Source: an uncultured Spirochaetales bacterium (GTDB lineage Bacteria > Spirochaetota > Spirochaetia > Sphaerochaetales > Sphaerochaetaceae). From it: a DNA stretch of 49,214 nucleotides. Shown here piece after piece: positions 1 through 7,643 of the stretch (the first letter of the stretch is position 1; each line of letters starts with the position of its first letter). Under the pieces are notes generated by a model that saw only the letters and a program-made list of their open reading frames with translations, searched no databases and was not told the DNA's origin. The stretch covers positions 1 through 49,214 of the forward strand of contig CALXRC010000014.1 in the NCBI GenBank assembly GCA_944390865.1, written 5' to 3'. Both the position numbers and the translations under genes were made by a program.

Positions 1-285
1 GGACGTATACGACATCGGGCCGAGGCTCATCGCCTTTGAGTAGCTCGTGAAAGCCGCGAAGTAAACAAGGCCGAAGACCAGGGCCAGAGGCTGCATTCCG
101 GTGCCGTCCGGTTCCCGGTAGGCGGACACGATGAACAGGAGTGCGGATGCGGCAAGACCGGCAATAGTGTTGAAGAGTCTAGCATCCTCCCCTGCCTGCA
201 CGAAGTGCTTTGCCAGCACATTGGACACACTGGCGCGTGCTGTGGTTGAGAGCAGTGAAAGCGCTATCAGCAGCCAGGCGTTCAC
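1..285 (-). CDS. DMT/EamA-type transporter, N-terminal part (cut by window edge)
   Basis: Translating the minus strand from the GTG at 285 gives 95 open codons that run off the window. The product begins VNAWLLIALSLLSTTARASV and continues with hydrophobic segments separated by a short polar stretch around REPDGTG, then a second hydrophobic segment ending near SYSKAMSLGP. This looks like the first three helices of a drug/metabolite-type transporter; the SYxKAxxxGP pattern is common where such proteins begin helix 3 or 4. The GTG overlaps the TGA of the upstream nagA frame (GTGA), so it is translationally coupled and probably co-transcribed. The substrate cannot be predicted. An amino-sugar or related metabolite is only a guess from the nagA neighbour. 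The family call rests on a fragment. Confidence 0.6.
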   Translation of the reverse strand, partial: MNAWLLIALSLLSTTARASVSNVLAKHFVQAGEDARLFNTIAGLAASALLFIVSAYREPDGTGMQPLALVFGLVYFAAFTSYSKAMSLGPMSYTS

Positions 286-1468
286 GAAACGTCCCCTGCT
301 GCAGGCCTTCCACCGACATAGACCTGACGGACATTGAGCCTGTCATCCAGTATTACGAAATCAGCGAGGAGACCTGCGCAGAGCCTTCCTCTGTCATGCA
401 GCCCCAGCGCCTCAGCAGGATTGGCAGTCAGCATCGATACTGCGCTGTGAAGAGGGAGCCCCATGGTGACGGCCATTGTCCTCAGCAGGACGTCAGCCGT
501 CGCGATGGATCCGGCAAAGCTTTCCGAACCGGGCATTCTCGCGACATGTCCGTCAACTTCCACTTCCTGGCCATTCCTGAGGCTTCCCAGCACGGACTTT
601 CCGCCCTGCCGTCCGGCAGCCCTCATGGCATCGGTCACCAGCACGATGTGATCAGGCGGCAACGTACGGAGAACCAGTCTGATCAGCTCTGGCGGCACAT
701 GCATTCCGTCCGCTATCAGCTCGACATAGAGGGAATCGGAGACAAGCGCGCTCTCAAGCAGTCCCGGCACGCGCACTCCGTGCACCCTGGTGATCGTTGA
801 CATCGATGAGAAAAGATGCGTCACCATGCTGGCTCCTGCCGCCTGTGCCCTCAGCACGTCGCCGCCAGTACAGCTGCTGTGTCCGAGTGAGACGGCAATA
901 CCGTTCTCCACAGCACGACGTATCAGGTCTCCGGCGCCTGGCAGTTCCGGGGCAATGGTCCAGATCCTGACCGCTCCGGCTCCTTTTTCCAGAATCTCCT
1001 CCAGACTGCCGTCACCGGGAAGGTGAAGATAGCTCGGATCCTGGGCACCGGTCTGCTCCGGTGACACATATGGCCCCTCGAGGTGCAGGCCCTCCAGCCG
1101 GGACACACACACTGGCTTTGCCTGTCTGAAGGCTGAGAAGACCTCAAAAAGCTCATCAAGCGGACAGGCCATGGTCGTGGGGGGAACATCGTCATGGTTC
1201 CATGACTGAGATGGAACGCTGAGGCCTCACGGAAGGCCCGCAGGCTTGCATCCATGAAGTCATGCCCTCCTCCGTGGACATGTATATCGATGAAGCCGGG
1301 ACAGAGATAAAGCCCGCAAAGGTCTATACACCGGCAGTCATGTGGCGCAGGCGGTACAAAGACCGACTGTATCCGGCCGGAATCAATGACTATGTCGCCG
1401 GTGACGACGGCATCCTGAAGGTCGTTGACGAATGTCAGATCAGCCCTGTCATGTAGATGGGAAAGCAT
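282..1468 (-). pseudogene. nagA: N-acetylglucosamine-6-phosphate deacetylase, frameshifted
   Basis: NagA removes acetate from GlcNAc-6-phosphate in amino-sugar catabolism and wall recycling. The reading is split over two frames. The first, from the ATG at 1468, carries the N-terminal strand and the metal motif HVHGGG. The second, open from about 1172 to 282, carries EGPYVSPEQTGAQ, GHSSCTG, HLFSSM, DGMHV, VTDAM and the C-terminal NPAEALGL. The join falls in a run of six C (minus strand) near 1175-1180. Removing two C, or adding one, gives ...MFP-TTMACPLDELF..., which restores about 396 residues, a normal NagA length. Every other family motif is intact, so this is either a very recent mutation or an assembly error in the homopolymer. 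The start lies inside the end of the ATPase gene upstream, and the stop overlaps the transporter GTG. Confidence 0.8.
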
Positions 1469-2787
1469 TCCATTCCGTCCTTCACCATGTAGTCCCCTGT
1501 ATGGATTATTACAGGGGTGGCGGAATAGTTCTGGAATTTCTCGACAAACTTTTTTAACGAGACGGTTCTGTAATGAGAAGTCGACTTCACCTCAACAGGA
1601 ACAATGTTATGCCTATTCGTCAGATTCCTCTTGCGGATGAGGAAATCGATCTCCATGCGGTTGTCTTTATCCCCATTGTCACTTGAAGCATAGTAATAGA
1701 GCTTCCTTCCACTTGCTGTGAACATCTGGGCGACCACATTCTCCATCACAATCCCGAGGTTCACCTCCAGCTTGTCGTAGAGGATCTTCTCGTATATCGC
1801 CCTATCTGCCAGGCCATTCTCATCAAACATCATGCTGACCAGCAGTCCAGTGTCGGCGACATATGGCTTCAGACGAAGGCGTTCCGCGTTTATTCCAAGA
1901 CCGATGTTGGGCTCCGTGCTCAGATAGCACATATTGCATATCATGGCATCCTTCAGCCAGAAGAATGCGCTTTCATAGTCCCGCATCCGGGCATTCTTGT
2001 CTATGGCGGCAAGCTTGAATGAAAGATCATGCCTCGCAAGGGAATAGGGAACCTCGTCGAAGATCGCCCTCACCTTCTCCTTGTAGCCTTCAGCATATTT
2101 TGTGATGTCATCCCGATAGAGATCCAGAATCATCCGCTTCGCTTCTTCGGCCTTCATGAAGTCATTCGTGTCAGTGAACGCATTCACCACCTGAGGCATG
2201 CCACCAATCAGAAGATACTCCCTGAACCTTTTCATGACCTCCCTGTGGGCAGCCTGTCCAAGCGGCTTCTTCTCCTCATGGCAGGAACGGATGATCTTCA
2301 TCGTCACATCATCATTGCGAGCCCACAGATACTCCTCGAAATCCATCGGATTGAGCTGGATATGCTTCTCTTCCGAAGGGATGACAATCTGACTCGTGTT
2401 CTTCCGTATCGAAAGAAGCGAGCCAGTCTCCATATAGTCATAGCGGCCGTCCGCGACAAGATACTTCAAAGCCGCCCTCGCCCGAGGAAACATCTGGATC
2501 TCATCAAAGATGATGAGCGTATCACGCTTGAACAGCTCCTTGTGTGTCAGCAGTGATAGACGGGCAAAGAAGGCATCAAGATCGCCAAGATGGTCCTCGA
2601 ACAGCTGCTTGATCTGAGGAGAGGCAATCATGAAGTCGATCAGTACATAGCTTTTATAATGAGTCCTCGCAAAATCTTCTACGATGTAGCTCTTACCGAC
2701 ACGACGCGCACCTTCGACCAGCAAGGCGGTACGCCCCTGGTCTTCGTTCTTCCACTTGATGAACTCGTCTGTGATCTTTCGCCTCAT
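1435..2787 (-). CDS. AAA ATPase of the DUF4143 family
   Basis: This is a 450-residue cytoplasmic AAA-type ATPase. A Walker A motif GARRVGKS lies at residues 26-33 and a Walker B hhhhDE (LIIFDE) at 91-96. The middle shows the linker typical of this family, and the C-terminal half (about 200-420) carries the DUF4143 region with EIDFLIRK and VPVEVKS, which resemble the degenerate nuclease-like fold these proteins carry. Such ATPases are abundant and often multicopy in anaerobes. Their function is not established, and links to toxin-antitoxin systems are tentative. The gene is preceded by three phased repeats, and its last 34 bases overlap the start of nagA, so it may drive nagA and the transporter as an operon. 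Start ATG 2787 has a GAGGA sequence just upstream that overlaps the proximal repeat. Confidence 0.85.
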   Translation of the reverse strand: MRRKITDEFIKWKNEDQGRTALLVEGARRVGKSYIVEDFARTHYKSYVLIDFMIASPQIKQLFEDHLGDLDAFFARLSLLTHKELFKRDTLIIFDEIQMFPRARAALKYLVADGRYDYMETGSLLSIRKNTSQIVIPSEEKHIQLNPMDFEEYLWARNDDVTMKIIRSCHEEKKPLGQAAHREVMKRFREYLLIGGMPQVVNAFTDTNDFMKAEEAKRMILDLYRDDITKYAEGYKEKVRAIFDEVPYSLARHDLSFKLAAIDKNARMRDYESAFFWLKDAMICNMCYLSTEPNIGLGINAERLRLKPYVADTGLLVSMMFDENGLADRAIYEKILYDKLEVNLGIVMENVVAQMFTASGRKLYYYASSDNGDKDNRMEIDFLIRKRNLTNRHNIVPVEVKSTSHYRTVSLKKFVEKFQNYSATPVIIHTGDYMVKDGMECFPIYMTGLI

Positions 2788-2795
2788 ATCAGTTC

Positions 2796-2880
2796 CTCAC
2801 GTTTTTCAGCTTTTCTAGACTACATTTTCTCACGTTTTTGAGATTTTCACAGTGCATTTTTCTCACGTTTTTGAGATTTT
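2796..2880 (-). repeat. Three direct repeats with 33-bp period, putative operator of the ATPase gene
   Basis: Copies of CTCACGTTTTTGAGATTTT (+ strand) start at 2796 (two mismatches), 2829 and 2862. The period is therefore exactly 33 bp, about three helical turns, with 14-bp spacers that themselves share an ending in CATTTT. Each full unit holds the inverted repeat TCTCA-N6-TGAGA. The array covers positions about -9 to -93 relative to the ATPase start, and the proximal copy supplies its ribosome-binding GTGAGGA. The layout suggests cooperative binding of a protein on one face of the DNA, perhaps autoregulation. Confidence 0.75.
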
Positions 2881-2917
2881 TGTGCAACAGAGTGTACTTG
2901 TCAACAGCAGTAGACAG

Positions 2918-2945
2918 AAAAAAAACTCCATGCAATGCAAGGAGT
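2918..2945 (-). terminator. Rho-independent terminator after guaA
   Basis: On the minus strand ACTCC and GGAGT enclose TTGCATTGCAT, which can itself pair partly. Eight T follow directly. It ends the pspF-hemA-guaA transcript 16 bases after the guaA stop and insulates the repeat array of the next gene. Confidence 0.8.
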
Positions 2946-2960
2946 CAATAGCCAATATGT

Positions 2961-3941
2961 CTATTCCCACTCAATGGTTCCGACAGGCTTCGGCGTGAGA
3001 TCATACAGCACTCTGTTCACACCCTTCACCTCTGATGTGATGCGCTGTGTGATGTGCTGAAGAAGCTCAAATGGAACATCTTCAACTGTCGCGCTCATCG
3101 CATCCTTAGTGTTGACAGCCCTGATGATTACAGGATATTCAAAGCTTCTCTTTCCGTCTCTGACGCCAACGCTCCTGAAATCAGGAACGACTGTGAAATA
3201 CTGCCATACCTTGCCTTCCAGGCCGTTTTTCGCGAACTCTTCCCTCAGGATTGCATCAGACTCCCTCACGCATTCAAGACGGTCCCGCGTGATGGCACCA
3301 AGACAGCGGACGCCGAGTCCAGGTCCCGGGAACGGCTGGCGGTATACCATATTGTCAGGCAGTCCGAGCGCCTTGCCGACAACCCTCACCTCATCCTTGT
3401 AAAGGAACTTGAGAGGTTCGACTAATTCAAACTTCAGGTCTTCCGGCAGTCCGCCCACATTGTGGTGCGCCTTTACAGTTCCGCTTTCAAGAATATCAGG
3501 ATAGATAGTTCCCTGAGCAAGGAAGGAAATGCCGTCAAGCTTGCGGGCCTCTTCCTCAAACACGCGGATAAACTCAGCTCCGATAATCTTCCTCTTCGTC
3601 TCAGGATCCGCCACCCCGCTCAGCTTGTCCAGGAAGCGGTCAACAGCATCCACATAGACAAGATTCGCATCCATCTCATGACGGAAGACCTTCACAACCT
3701 GCTCAGGCTCTCCCTTTCTCAGCAGGCCATGATTGACATGGACACATACAAGATTCTTTCCGATTGCCTTGATCAGCAGGGCTGCCACAACAGATGAGTC
3801 AACACCGCCAGAGAGGGCAAGCAGGACCTTGCCGTCCTTAACCTGAGCCCTGACGCTTGCCACTTCACTCTCAATGAAGGCAAGAGCCTGAACTTCCGTC
3901 TCAATTCTCAACATATCATCGGGACGCTTATTGCCAGACAT
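2961..3941 (-). CDS. guaA: GMP synthase, ATP-pyrophosphatase subunit without glutaminase domain
   Basis: GMP synthase makes GMP from XMP, ATP and ammonia or glutamine. This 326-residue protein contains only the synthetase half. The PP-loop SGGVDSS is at residues 44-50, followed by HVNHGLLR, NVGGLP, the XMP-binding RQPFPGPGLGVR and the dimerisation end DLTPKPVGTIEWE. Bacterial GuaA normally has about 190 further residues in an N-terminal class I glutamine amidotransferase domain. Here the 38 bases upstream lead straight into the stop of the preceding gene, so that domain is not hidden by a frameshift. The enzyme must use free ammonia or a glutaminase encoded elsewhere, as in the archaeal GuaAa/GuaAb pair. 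It lies downstream of hemA and pspF on the same strand and is closed by a terminator. Confidence 0.93.
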   Translation of the reverse strand: MSGNKRPDDMLRIETEVQALAFIESEVASVRAQVKDGKVLLALSGGVDSSVVAALLIKAIGKNLVCVHVNHGLLRKGEPEQVVKVFRHEMDANLVYVDAVDRFLDKLSGVADPETKRKIIGAEFIRVFEEEARKLDGISFLAQGTIYPDILESGTVKAHHNVGGLPEDLKFELVEPLKFLYKDEVRVVGKALGLPDNMVYRQPFPGPGLGVRCLGAITRDRLECVRESDAILREEFAKNGLEGKVWQYFTVVPDFRSVGVRDGKRSFEYPVIIRAVNTKDAMSATVEDVPFELLQHITQRITSEVKGVNRVLYDLTPKPVGTIEWE

Positions 3942-3979
3942 TGTTCTTTCTCCTATCAGGTCTCAATCTACCCTAAGAA

Positions 3980-5089
3980 TCAAGTTATGTCATCACCATG
4001 ACTGCGGCTGTAGCTCTTTGTGATATAAGCTTTCTTCGCGCTGTCAATTATCGCTTCCCTGAGCTGCCGCTCTCTTTCAGTATCAAGACTGAGAGATGCA
4101 ACCGGGCCGGACAGTCTCCGCATCACCTCGAAAGCCAGCTCCTCTGCTCTTGATTCCACAGCACAGCGGGTGCGCGAGCGCTCAAGCCACTGCATGTATT
4201 CAGACACGGCCTTGCAGGCCTCGCCCTCAACAGTCTTTATCACCCTCTCCTTTTCCGGCTCTTCAGCATTCAGGTCGGAAGCTGTGATCACATTGGAGCA
4301 GTCAGGAAGATCCCTGGGCCTGGCAAGATCAAGCATTATTCTTGGCGCAATGCGGGCGCATTCCTCTGCAGAGAATGTATGATAGAGTCCGGAAGAGGCT
4401 GAGACCACAGCATCAGCCCAGGAAGCTTCCTTCATTTTATCTGCAAACGGTACCGCCTCTGCTCCGGCAGGAACAAGAAAGGTCTTTGTCTCGTCCCTGA
4501 GTGCCATGCGGACATCATGACCTGACTGCAGCAGGCGGACGGCAACAAGGCGGGCACTCTCTCCGGAGCCGGCAATGAGGATGCGCTTCATCCCCTCAAG
4601 CCTGAGGGCAGCCGCTTCTGCGATGCTGCTGTCAAAGACTCTGACCTTCAGCCTGCTGTGCAGGTCCTTTGAGAAAGCGACAGCCATGTTGACAAGCTTG
4701 TTCAGCTCGGGACTTGATGATCCGGCCAGTCTTGCCTCCTCTCCAGCCATTGCAAGCTGTCCCTGGATTGTATCCTCCCCGAACAACGGGGACAGAATTC
4801 CAGATGCCAGCAGAAAAACATGCCTCACGGCCTCATCTCCTTCCAGACTGTAGCGGCAGCGTGTGGCTGCGGCAGGATTGAGGGAAAGCACTCTCTCAAG
4901 ACTCTCACTGCCGGCCCTGCTCAGTCCTATCACCTCAGCCCTGTCGCAGGTCACGGCAAGGACAAAGGGAAAGCGGTACATTTTCATGAGCTTTGATGCG
5001 GCAGAGGAAAGCAGCTCGCGCCCCCTGTTCTGAAGATGGGAGAACAGAGGCGGATCAAGTGTGAAGTCAAGGCCTGTGATAAAGATCAT
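3980..5089 (-). CDS. hemA: Glutamyl-tRNA reductase-like protein
   Basis: Glutamyl-tRNA reductase reduces charged tRNA-Glu to glutamate-1-semialdehyde, the first step of C5 tetrapyrrole synthesis. This 369-residue protein keeps the family layout: an N-terminal domain with the catalytic-type cysteine in TCDRAE (Cys48), a GED..QGQ segment like the usual GEPQILGQ, a Rossmann domain with ILIAGSGE near 170, and a helical C-terminal dimerisation domain. It departs from the consensus: TCNR is TCDR, and the usual N-terminal HxTAPVxxRE is absent (GLDFTLDPPLF instead). No other heme gene is in the window. It starts 11 bases after pspF and precedes guaA. It may be a divergent true HemA for a shortened pathway (siroheme or cobamide) or a paralogue with another job. 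Confidence 0.75.
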   Translation of the reverse strand: MIFITGLDFTLDPPLFSHLQNRGRELLSSAASKLMKMYRFPFVLAVTCDRAEVIGLSRAGSESLERVLSLNPAAATRCRYSLEGDEAVRHVFLLASGILSPLFGEDTIQGQLAMAGEEARLAGSSSPELNKLVNMAVAFSKDLHSRLKVRVFDSSIAEAAALRLEGMKRILIAGSGESARLVAVRLLQSGHDVRMALRDETKTFLVPAGAEAVPFADKMKEASWADAVVSASSGLYHTFSAEECARIAPRIMLDLARPRDLPDCSNVITASDLNAEEPEKERVIKTVEGEACKAVSEYMQWLERSRTRCAVESRAEELAFEVMRRLSGPVASLSLDTERERQLREAIIDSAKKAYITKSYSRSHGDDIT

Positions 5090-5100
5090 GCGCTCTCCCG

Positions 5101-6126
5101 TCAGCTGCAGAGAAAGCTTTTGTACTTTCTGTACAGTCCCCTGAACTGATCATAGGTTAGACCGAGAAGCTGCGCTGCATTCTTCTGATTCCCCTTTGCC
5201 TCATTCAGCGCCCTTGACAGGAACACAAGATCAAGCTGCTGCTGGGCAAGGGCAAAATCAGACAGCTTCATGTTCTCCACTCCGGAAGGAGAGTCCTTCT
5301 TCTCATTTTTATCCTCAGACTCTGGCACTGTCTCAGCAGGCTTCATGTATGGATTGCGGAAAGGATTGAAATCCACTTCCTCTATCACAGGCCCCTGAGA
5401 GCGGTAGACAGCACGTTCAATCACATTTTTAAGCTCTCTCACGTTGCCGGGCCAGGGATATGCCATCAGACTGTCCACAACGCTGCTGCTCAGGACAGGA
5501 AGTTCCTTCCAGCGGCACTCAACCGCCATCTTTGAGGCAAAATAGCTGGCAAGCAGGATAATATCATCTCCGCGCTCCCTGAGAGGAGGCAGGAAAAGGA
5601 CTTCAAACGAAAGGCGGTCAAGCAGATCCTCCTTGAACTTTCCCTGACGGCACAGCTCGGGAAGGTCAGCATTCGTCGCACCGACGATTCTCACGTCGCA
5701 TTCATGCGTGACAGAGGAGCCTACGCGCTCGTAAGTCCCGTATTCGACAACACGCAGGATCTTCTCCTGCACCTCAAGCGGAATCAGGCCGATCTCATCC
5801 AGAAACAGCGTGCCGCCTTCCGCTTCCTCAAACCTGCCCTTGCGCGTCTTGACAGCTCCTGTGAAGGCACCCTGCTCATAGCCGAAGAGCTCAGATTCAA
5901 TAAGAGACGATGGAAGTGCCGCACAGTTTACGGCAACAAGATTCTTCTGCCATCTTGCAGAAAGATAGTGAATACGCTGGACTGCAAGCTCCTTTCCGCT
6001 TCCCCTCTCGCCAATAATGAGTACAGATCTGTCCACCCCGGCGACACGGCTGAGCCTTGCCTGAAAATCAAGAAAGACATCGCTTTCGCCGATTCCCATC
6101 TTTATGCCATCATTCATCCCGCTCAT
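5101..6126 (-). CDS. pspF: Sigma-54-dependent activator of the phage-shock operon
   Basis: PspF is a bacterial enhancer-binding ATPase that remodels sigma-54 RNA polymerase at psp promoters and is held inactive by PspA. Numbered from the ATG at 6126, the protein has 341 residues with no receiver or sensor domain, as in PspF. Walker A GERGSGKE is at 39-46, the sigma-54 contact loop GAFTGA at 86-91, and Walker B LFLDEI at 107-112. Arg-finger motifs and [11 protein letters not shown] follow, with a C-terminal Fis-type helix-turn-helix ([16 protein letters not shown]). The reading frame extends to a GTG at 6186, but that has no spaced ribosome site. A good -10 box lies 7 bases before 6126, so I prefer that start and a leaderless mRNA. 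It is divergent from pspABC, with hemA and guaA behind it. Confidence 0.93.
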   Translation of the reverse strand: MSGMNDGIKMGIGESDVFLDFQARLSRVAGVDRSVLIIGERGSGKELAVQRIHYLSARWQKNLVAVNCAALPSSLIESELFGYEQGAFTGAVKTRKGRFEEAEGGTLFLDEIGLIPLEVQEKILRVVEYGTYERVGSSVTHECDVRIVGATNADLPELCRQGKFKEDLLDRLSFEVLFLPPLRERGDDIILLASYFASKMAVECRWKELPVLSSSVVDSLMAYPWPGNVRELKNVIERAVYRSQGPVIEEVDFNPFRNPYMKPAETVPESEDKNEKKDSPSGVENMKLSDFALAQQQLDLVFLSRALNEAKGNQKNAAQLLGLTYDQFRGLYRKYKSFLCS

Positions 6127-6162
6127 GTGGCAGATTCTACCACTGTTGGATTTATTTACCAA
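6127..6162 (-). promoter_or_regulatory. Sigma-70-type promoter of pspF, leaderless
   Basis: On the minus strand TTGGTA (6162-6157), a 17-base spacer, and TAGAAT (6139-6134) preceded by TGG (extended -10). Transcription would begin at about 6127-6126, the A of the ATG. No Shine-Dalgarno sequence is available for that ATG. Confidence 0.6.
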
Positions 6163-6228
6163 GATCAGAGCAGGTCCTTTTCGCACTCCTGAATCCTATT
6201 TGCTTTATGGGAAAGCCTTTCCTGATTT

Positions 6229-6244
6229 TGGCACAGATTATGCT
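6229..6244 (+). promoter_or_regulatory. Sigma-54 (-24/-12) promoter of pspABC
   Basis: TGGCACAGATTATGCT has the invariant GG and GC separated by exactly ten bases (6230-6231 and 6242-6243) and the extended TTGGCAC at -24. Transcription would start near 6254, about 26 bases before pspA. The product of the divergent pspF gene is the obvious activator. A perfect palindrome GGAAAGCCTTTCC (6210-6222) lies just upstream and could be a regulator site. Confidence 0.88.
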
Positions 6245-6279
6245 TTATAATTGGCACATAAATCCAATGAGGTGAGAAA

Positions 6280-6921
6280 ATGGGAGTTTTTTCCAGATTT
6301 AAGGATATTGTCAACGCTAATATCAACGCACTGCTGGATAAAGCGGAAGATCCTGAGAAAATGCTCAGGCTTATGATGCAGGAAATGGAAGACACGCTGA
6401 TCGAGCTCAAGAGCAGCTGCGCCGCCCGCATGGCTTCAAAGATACGCATTGAGCGGCAGATCCAGGAAAAGGAAGCGCTGGCATCGCGCTGGCAGAGCAG
6501 AGCGCAGATGGCTGTGGAGAGAGGAAGGGATGATCTGGCACGCGAGGCGCTTGTGGAAAAGAGGAAAGAAAGTGAAATGCTTGCCGCCCTCAGCAGCGAA
6601 GTGAAGAACTATGACGAGCTGATAAGCCAGAGCAGATCTGAAATCGACCAGCTGGAGACAAAGCTTGCCCAGGCAAAATCAAAGCTGAGGCTGCTTCAGC
6701 AGAAAGCTCAGGCCGCAAGACAGGCAGGACAGGCGGAAAGCCATCTGAATGCCGACAGTGATTCACGCTTTGAATCGCTGCAGGAGAAAATTGACAGGAT
6801 GTATGCGGCAAATGACCTGAACAGGAAGAAACCTTCTGCTGACGAGATTTTCCGCTCTATGGAAGAAAAGGCAGAGATCGAGAAGGAGCTTGAAGAGCTG
6901 AAAAAAGAGGTGAGCAGATGA
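6280..6921 (+). CDS. pspA: Phage shock protein A (ESCRT-III/Vipp1 family)
   Basis: PspA coats stressed inner membrane to limit proton leakage and, when free, inhibits PspF. The 213-residue product (E. coli PspA has 222) starts MGVFSRFKDIVNANINALLD, the amphipathic N-terminal helix and start of helix 1, followed by AEDPEKMLRLMMQEME. The rest is almost all charged coiled coil, with ENLKKKVS-like heptads to the end. A strong GAGGTGAG ribosome site precedes the ATG. It is the first gene behind the sigma-54 promoter, and its stop overlaps the pspB ATG (ATGA), so the operon is tightly coupled. The family is certain from length, layout and neighbours. Confidence 0.95.
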   Translation: MGVFSRFKDIVNANINALLDKAEDPEKMLRLMMQEMEDTLIELKSSCAARMASKIRIERQIQEKEALASRWQSRAQMAVERGRDDLAREALVEKRKESEMLAALSSEVKNYDELISQSRSEIDQLETKLAQAKSKLRLLQQKAQAARQAGQAESHLNADSDSRFESLQEKIDRMYAANDLNRKKPSADEIFRSMEEKAEIEKELEELKKEVSR

Positions 6922-7271
6922 TCGAAGTGATAAAAATCGCAATCGTATTCGGCTCGGTCATTGCCATTGTCGCGATTGCCTGCTGGTTCGGATACAAGGA
7001 AGAGGAACTGAAGACAAAGCTCCGCATCAGGGAGATGGAGGAAGGCGTCGCTCCCGGCACTTACTCGAAGATCTCGAAAAAGGATCTCAGGAGAGCCAGA
7101 AAGATGGCCCAGAAGCATCCCGGGTGGCAGGAAGAGGTCATGGCCGAGCATGAAAGAAGAACAGAGGCAGAAGAGCGGGAAGAGCTCATGAGGGGGATAG
7201 CAGACCTCAAGGCCCGCATTGACAACATTGACACAATCATGAACCAGAAGAAAGAGGAGAGAGGAAAATGA
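6918..7271 (+). CDS. pspB: PspB-like membrane protein
   Basis: PspB is a small inner-membrane protein that works with PspC to sense membrane stress and pull PspA off PspF. This 117-residue protein has one N-terminal membrane helix (about residues 5-24, IAIVFGSVIAIVAIACWFGY) followed by a basic and acidic cytoplasmic tail. The tail has a PspB-like segment after the helix and a predicted coiled coil at 85-112. At 117 residues it is longer than enterobacterial PspB (about 74), the excess lying in the middle and C-terminal tail (KKDLRRARKMAQKHPGW onward). It overlaps pspA by four bases and pspC by four bases. Position and topology carry the call more than sequence identity. Confidence 0.75.
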   Translation: MIEVIKIAIVFGSVIAIVAIACWFGYKEEELKTKLRIREMEEGVAPGTYSKISKKDLRRARKMAQKHPGWQEEVMAEHERRTEAEEREELMRGIADLKARIDNIDTIMNQKKEERGK

Positions 7272-7642
7272 CAGAGCGCTGGATGAGATCCCCGAGGGGG
7301 AAAATACTTGGTGTTGCGACAGGTCTGGCAGAATGGAGAGACCTTCCGGCAGAACCGGTGCGCATTATTGTCTTTCTCATCATTCTCTTCACAGGAGTCT
7401 TTCCCGGAGCCGTGATCTACCTTGTCCTTGCCGTGATACTGCCCGGACCTGAGGACAGAGAGTATAAAGGACGCTTTGATCATATCTACAGGGATGCAGA
7501 GGATGCCTCATTCTCAGACAGCCAGAAATCCACAGAAGACCTGAAGCAGGAATATGAAGAGCTGAAAAAGAAAGTGGAAGAAATGGAAGGCCAGATGTTC
7601 GACAAGGAAAAGGAGTGGGACGAAAAGTTCAACAAGAGCTGA
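7268..7642 (+). CDS. pspC: PspC-domain membrane protein
   Basis: PspC is a membrane-stress sensor of the Psp system. The 124-residue protein has the PspC domain at about 5-58: SPRGKILGVATGLAEWRDLP matches the usual R-x-IaGVcgGLAeyf pattern, followed by a membrane segment IIVFLIILFTGVFPGAVIYLVLAVILP ending in the family's LPG/LPE. The C-terminal half is a cytoplasmic coiled coil (about 85-118), which could pair with the coiled coil of PspB. It overlaps pspB (ATGA). One base separates its stop from the start of the next gene. Confidence 0.92.
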   Translation: MTERWMRSPRGKILGVATGLAEWRDLPAEPVRIIVFLIILFTGVFPGAVIYLVLAVILPGPEDREYKGRFDHIYRDAEDASFSDSQKSTEDLKQEYEELKKKVEEMEGQMFDKEKEWDEKFNKS

Positions 7643-7643
7643 C

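Noticed and set aside
210..800. Long plus-strand frame over nagA
   Set aside because: It is a shadow of nagA; the minus strand shows conserved deacetylase motifs throughout.
6251..6266. Second TTGGCAC near pspA as another sigma-54 site
   Set aside because: The bases ten positions after GG are CA, not GC, so the -12 element is missing.
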